This document shows positions 13,780 to 15,819 of a stretch of DNA of 15,819 bases, piece by piece; positions within the stretch are counted from its first letter, which is position 1; each line of letters starts with the position of its first letter. Where the stretch lies: NCBI GenBank assembly GCA_002498385.1, contig DAHH01000015.1, positions 1-15,819 on the forward strand. Direction: 5' to 3'. The DNA comes from Methanobacterium sp. UBA410. Lineage in GTDB: Archaea > Methanobacteriota > Methanobacteria > Methanobacteriales > Methanobacteriaceae. Below the pieces are notes generated by a model. It was not told the DNA's origin and searched no databases. It saw nothing but the letters and a program-made list of their open reading frames with translations. The translations under genes and the position numbers were made by a program.

Positions 13780-13801
13780 CTAAAACACCTGTCAAATTTT
13801 T

Positions 13802-14284
13802 TTAGGACATTCCTGGAATCATCTTAGTTGAGAAGACTATGAAACCTACCACAAGTCCTACAAGCAGAGCTACGATAAGTAGAAGAACTACGGTGCCCCA
13901 TAACCCGGCTTTTTTTGTCTCCTCTTCATAGTAATACGGGTCATCGTACTCTTCTGTATATCCAGATTGGTATCTGGAGCCTTTATACCTTGAATTTTTG
14001 TATTCCGGATGTTTATACTGTGAATCTCTGTACCTTCGATTCCCATCTCGGGAACTCTCATAACGTGACCCCTCATACTCCTGATTAAACCCGGAATCTT
14101 CATAGCTATCACTATACTGTCTTTTAGAGGTTTTATGATCTCTATAATCGTGTTTATCCCCGTAATCACCCTTCAAATATCTTTTTTTAAGCGGTTTGTA
14201 GTTTGATACTAGAAGTTCCATTCCACATTTTGGGCAGTATTTTTCACCCTTTTTAACCTTGGCTCCACAGTTTTCGCATATCAC
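13802..14284 (-). CDS. Zinc-ribbon protein with a C-terminal membrane anchor
   Basis: I place the start at GTG 14284, preceded by AGGTGG. This gives a 160-residue product beginning directly with a zinc ribbon (C3, C6, C17, C20: ICENCG and YCPKCG). The frame is open 18 codons further up, but that part has no ribosome-binding site and lies in the promoter. After the ribbon comes a hydrophilic, low-complexity middle (about 30-125) rich in Tyr, Arg, Ser, Asp and Gly with repeated SRY-type words. One strongly hydrophobic helix (about 128-150) and a short tail follow. The layout is that of a tail-anchored protein exposing ribbon and disordered region to the cytoplasm. Zinc-ribbon/membrane proteins of this kind are common in methanogens and uncharacterised. 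It is followed by the THEP1 gene. Confidence 0.8.
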   Translation of the reverse strand: MICENCGAKVKKGEKYCPKCGMELLVSNYKPLKKRYLKGDYGDKHDYRDHKTSKRQYSDSYEDSGFNQEYEGSRYESSRDGNRRYRDSQYKHPEYKNSRYKGSRYQSGYTEEYDDPYYYEEETKKAGLWGTVVLLLIVALLVGLVVGFIVFSTKMIPGMS

Positions 14285-14318
14285 TCTACCACCTACTGGT
14301 ATAATATTTGATTTTACT

Positions 14319-14328
14319 GTTATATTAA
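14319..14328 (-). promoter_or_regulatory. Candidate TATA box of the zinc-ribbon gene
   Basis: On the minus strand TTAATATAAC lies about 40 bp upstream of the GTG start and would give a short leader containing the AGGTGG site. Confidence 0.4.
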
Positions 14329-14490
14329 TTTTTAACAATTTTTAATAGATAAATTGGATTTTTGAGCATATTTCATTCAATTTTTTTTCCAATAAACTTT
14401 TTCAATAACTTTATCTTTTGTTCTTGAATTCACGATTTTAAAAACCTTTGGGGTAATTATTCAAATTTACTTTATAAATATTTAAGTAAA

Positions 14491-14500
14491 TTTTATATAG
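14491..14500 (+). promoter_or_regulatory. Strong orphan promoter on the plus strand
   Basis: TTTTATATAG preceded by AAGTAAA is among the best TATA elements in the window. Its predicted start (about 14518-14525) falls close to an ATG at 14517 that opens a 14-codon frame ending at 14561. A transcript continuing past that would run antisense to the membrane protein gene at 14612-15049. It may drive a small RNA, a leaderless peptide, or nothing. Confidence 0.4.
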
Positions 14501-14611
14501 GGGCAACAACTGGTTTATGATACAATTTAAACCACAAGTAATTGCAGGGTCTAACCTCTAAGAGAAAAAAATATGTTGTCTTTGTAGTGATATCTTAATC
14601 TATTTGTTAAA

Positions 14612-15049
14612 TTATTCCTCAGGTTTTTTTATAACTAATAGTATGGTAAATACAAGCGAAACTAAAATGGTTATTATAAAACCTATAAATGTGACACTTA
14701 AAATACTTTCAAAATGGGCAATATTGAATTCTATAGCTTGTACAAAACCTAATAAATTAAATCCTAAGATGATTAATATAGCAAAAACGAGGTTTTTCCA
14801 ATTTTTCATGATATTAACGTGACTATAACTTCCTTTACCTTCCAAAAATCCAAAAATTGATCTCATCAGGCCAGCTGCGGATATAAAAAGTACTACATCT
14901 AAAATTACTAAATAAACCAACTGATAACTTGCATTTTCCTGGACAAAATAAAAAATAAATGATACAATACCTTGCCCAGTTAATGCGATTGCTGCTACTA
15001 TCACTAGTATAAGCAGTGACGTAAATATAAATGCCTTATTTTTCTCCAT
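14612..15049 (-). CDS. Four-helix integral membrane protein, unknown function
   Basis: A 145-residue protein with four predicted membrane helices at about 8-35, 41-62, 86-104 and 115-140, and a short lysine/glutamate tail. The second interhelical loop (63-85) is basic (MKNWKN), suggesting a cytoplasmic face. I recognise no family and see no catalytic motif. The start is firm: GAGGTG sits five bases before the ATG at 15049. The gene follows the C39-like remnant by 51 bp. A TATA-like GATATAA on the minus strand (15097-15091) suggests its own promoter. Confidence 0.75.
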   Translation of the reverse strand: MEKNKAFIFTSLLILVIVAAIALTGQGIVSFIFYFVQENASYQLVYLVILDVVLFISAAGLMRSIFGFLEGKGSYSHVNIMKNWKNLVFAILIILGFNLLGFVQAIEFNIAHFESILSVTFIGFIITILVSLVFTILLVIKKPEE

Positions 15050-15090
15050 GTTAACACCTCTAATTAAAAAAGATAAAACTAAGAAATTAG

Positions 15091-15097
15091 TTATATC
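15091..15097 (-). promoter_or_regulatory. Candidate TATA box of the four-helix protein gene
   Basis: GATATAA on the minus strand lies about 45 bp before the ATG at 15049, directly after the upstream stop codon. Confidence 0.35.
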
Positions 15098-15100
15098 TTC

Positions 15101-15631
15101 TTAATATTCTCTGTAATGGATGCGATGATTTTTTCCTATATATGCTTTTACTTTTTTATTGGGATCATGATAAGAAACGTATTTCCAATATTTTTGTGGG
15201 ATATATTTATCTCTTATTGATATAACAGCACATCCTATACCTATAAGAGTCAATGCAAGTTGCCAAAATTTACCGTTGATATTTTGCATATCTTCATTAG
15301 TCAACGTTCCATTGTTTGATTGTGCATCCGTTGGAATTGTTTCTACACTGGTATCTATAGAATTTAATGGAGTACTGCTCTCATTTAAGTTTATTGGAGT
15401 ATTTACCTGATCTGTACCACTATTAACTTGTGTTAATGTATTTGGATTACTTATAATCAATGCATAACCACTGTAAACTCCTGTAAAATCTATTAAACTC
15501 ATTTCAATATTTCCAAGGGATGGATCTGCAAGTTTGACACTTTCGTTGGTTATTTCAAGAATTACACTGTAATGATTAGTACCATTGATTGTTAAGACGA
15601 CTAGTATAAAAAGACTTTCAGAGAAATTAGA
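15101..15631 (-). pseudogene. C-terminal part of a C39-like cysteine peptidase, 5' end missing
   Basis: A start-to-stop reading gives 133 residues from ATG 15502, but that ATG has no ribosome-binding site. The same frame stays open about 43 codons upstream to a TGA at 15634-15632, with no start codon in between. The upstream codons read as the end of a C39 (papain-like) peptidase domain: NHYSVILEI with the catalytic-type His (codon 15574-15572), then LADPSLGNIEMSL with the Asp (15526-15524) and VYSGYALII. After that come a Ser/Thr/Asn-rich linker, one membrane helix (about residues 79-96 from the ATG) and a basic tyrosine-rich tail. The half with the catalytic Cys (usually CGPAAL-like) is absent from all minus-strand frames up to the window end. 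It is most likely truncated by rearrangement, or interrupted by an assembly fault near 15600. Confidence 0.65.
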
Positions 15632-15741
15632 TCACAAAGCGGAGAATGTATACCATCTAGCACAGGATTTCAAGGAAGATTTGACTAAAAAAACCCCGAG
15701 ATCCCGAACTTCAAGGTAAAATTGAAATCGACAAAATGTAA
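15576..15741 (+). pseudogene. Broken plus-strand reading frame at the window end, unrecognised
   Basis: The plus strand is open from 15576 to a TAA at 15717, and from about 15603 reads like protein (SIKRLSEKLDHKAENVY, then HLAQDFKEDLTKK). If one A is dropped from the seven-A run at 15687-15693, the frame continues KPRDPELQGKIEIDKM to a TAA at 15739. No start or ribosome-binding site is visible and I recognise no family. It could be the tail of a gene joined here by a rearrangement, or a misassembled end. Confidence 0.25.
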
Positions 15742-15819
15742 CATTCCATGCAGAATCTAAAGGTTTAAAAAAAAGTTTTCCCAAAAAAAAGGACACCCCC
15801 CCCTAAAAGCAGAGGAAGA
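15742..15819. other. Homopolymer-rich terminal sequence, doubtful quality
   Basis: Three eight-base homopolymers (A at 15767-15774, A at 15783-15790, C at 15796-15803) crowd into the last 60 bases. An eight-C run is out of character for this AT-rich genome and typical of a low-quality contig end. No feature is called. Confidence 0.5.

Larger units (their letters stand above)
14285..14611. other. Spacer with an unassigned plus-strand promoter
   Basis: It contains the zinc-ribbon gene promoter on the minus strand, a T-rich stretch (14380-14425), and on the plus strand a near-consensus TATA box at 14491-14500. No conventional gene follows that promoter. Only a 14-codon frame starts at 14517. 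Confidence 0.5.

Noticed and set aside
14521..14580. Possible tRNA downstream of the 14491 promoter
   Set aside because: No acceptor stem, anticodon arm or T-loop pattern can be fitted.
14733..14742. Another TAGCTTGTAC, resembling the secE/alaS box
   Set aside because: It lies within the membrane protein coding sequence (encoding Val-Gln-Ala) and lacks the AGGG half, so it is likely chance.
14604..14822. 72-codon plus-strand frame opposite the four-helix protein
   Set aside because: No ribosome-binding site, and it is the complement of a well-started membrane protein gene. A transcript from the 14491 promoter may cross it but need not be translated.

Overview
The window comes from a methanogenic archaeon of the order Methanobacteriales, most like a mesophilic, AT-rich Methanobacterium. 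The evidence is a coenzyme M biosynthesis gene (comA), a methanogen-specific DUF39/ferredoxin protein (methanogenesis marker 16 type), archaeal FtsZ, archaeal ribosomal stalk proteins ending in GLGALFG, archaeal-type AlaRS and Spt5, TATA-box promoters and oligo-T terminators. I recall the order comA, pyruvate-kinase-like gene, ftsZ, secE, spt5, L11, L1, L10, L12, alaS as conserved in Methanothermobacter, so most of the window is ancestral core genome.

Layout. On the minus strand at 9-1558, comA and an ABC-type ATPase form a translationally coupled pair (stop and start share one base). Divergent from them, on the plus strand, are a stand-alone pyruvate-kinase C-terminal-domain protein (2226-2789) and ftsZ (3021-4175). 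Next come secE (4420-4599, a 59-residue gene), spt5/nusG (5044-5487), rpl11 (overlapping spt5 by one base), rpl1, rplP0 (L10), rpl12 (start at 7920) and alaS (start at 8530). Together these supply translocation, transcription elongation, the L1 and L7/L12 stalks and tRNA charging. The rpl1 coding sequence contains a copy of the ribosomal L1-binding hairpin, the known archaeal autoregulatory site. A long T-rich spacer follows alaS, then the DUF39/ferredoxin gene (11696-12952).

The right part is more accessory. A 136-bp AT-rich stretch with perfect 14-bp terminal inverted repeats lies between convergent genes. Beyond it, on the minus strand, are a THEP1-type NTPase, a zinc-ribbon/tail-anchored protein with a tyrosine- and arginine-rich middle, a four-helix membrane protein, and the C-terminal half of a C39-like cysteine peptidase that has lost its catalytic-cysteine half. 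The last ~200 bp carry a broken plus-strand reading frame and several 8-base homopolymers, which suggests either a rearrangement or a poor-quality contig end.

The spacers are unusually long for an archaeon and rich in short direct repeats. A motif TAGGGTAGYTTGTAC occurs both before secE and before alaS. I see no defence system, CRISPR, rRNA or tRNA, and no obvious new multi-gene system. The best leads are the C39 remnant, the inverted-repeat element, the shared spacer motif, an orphan strong promoter at 14491, and the ABC ATPase coupled to comA.
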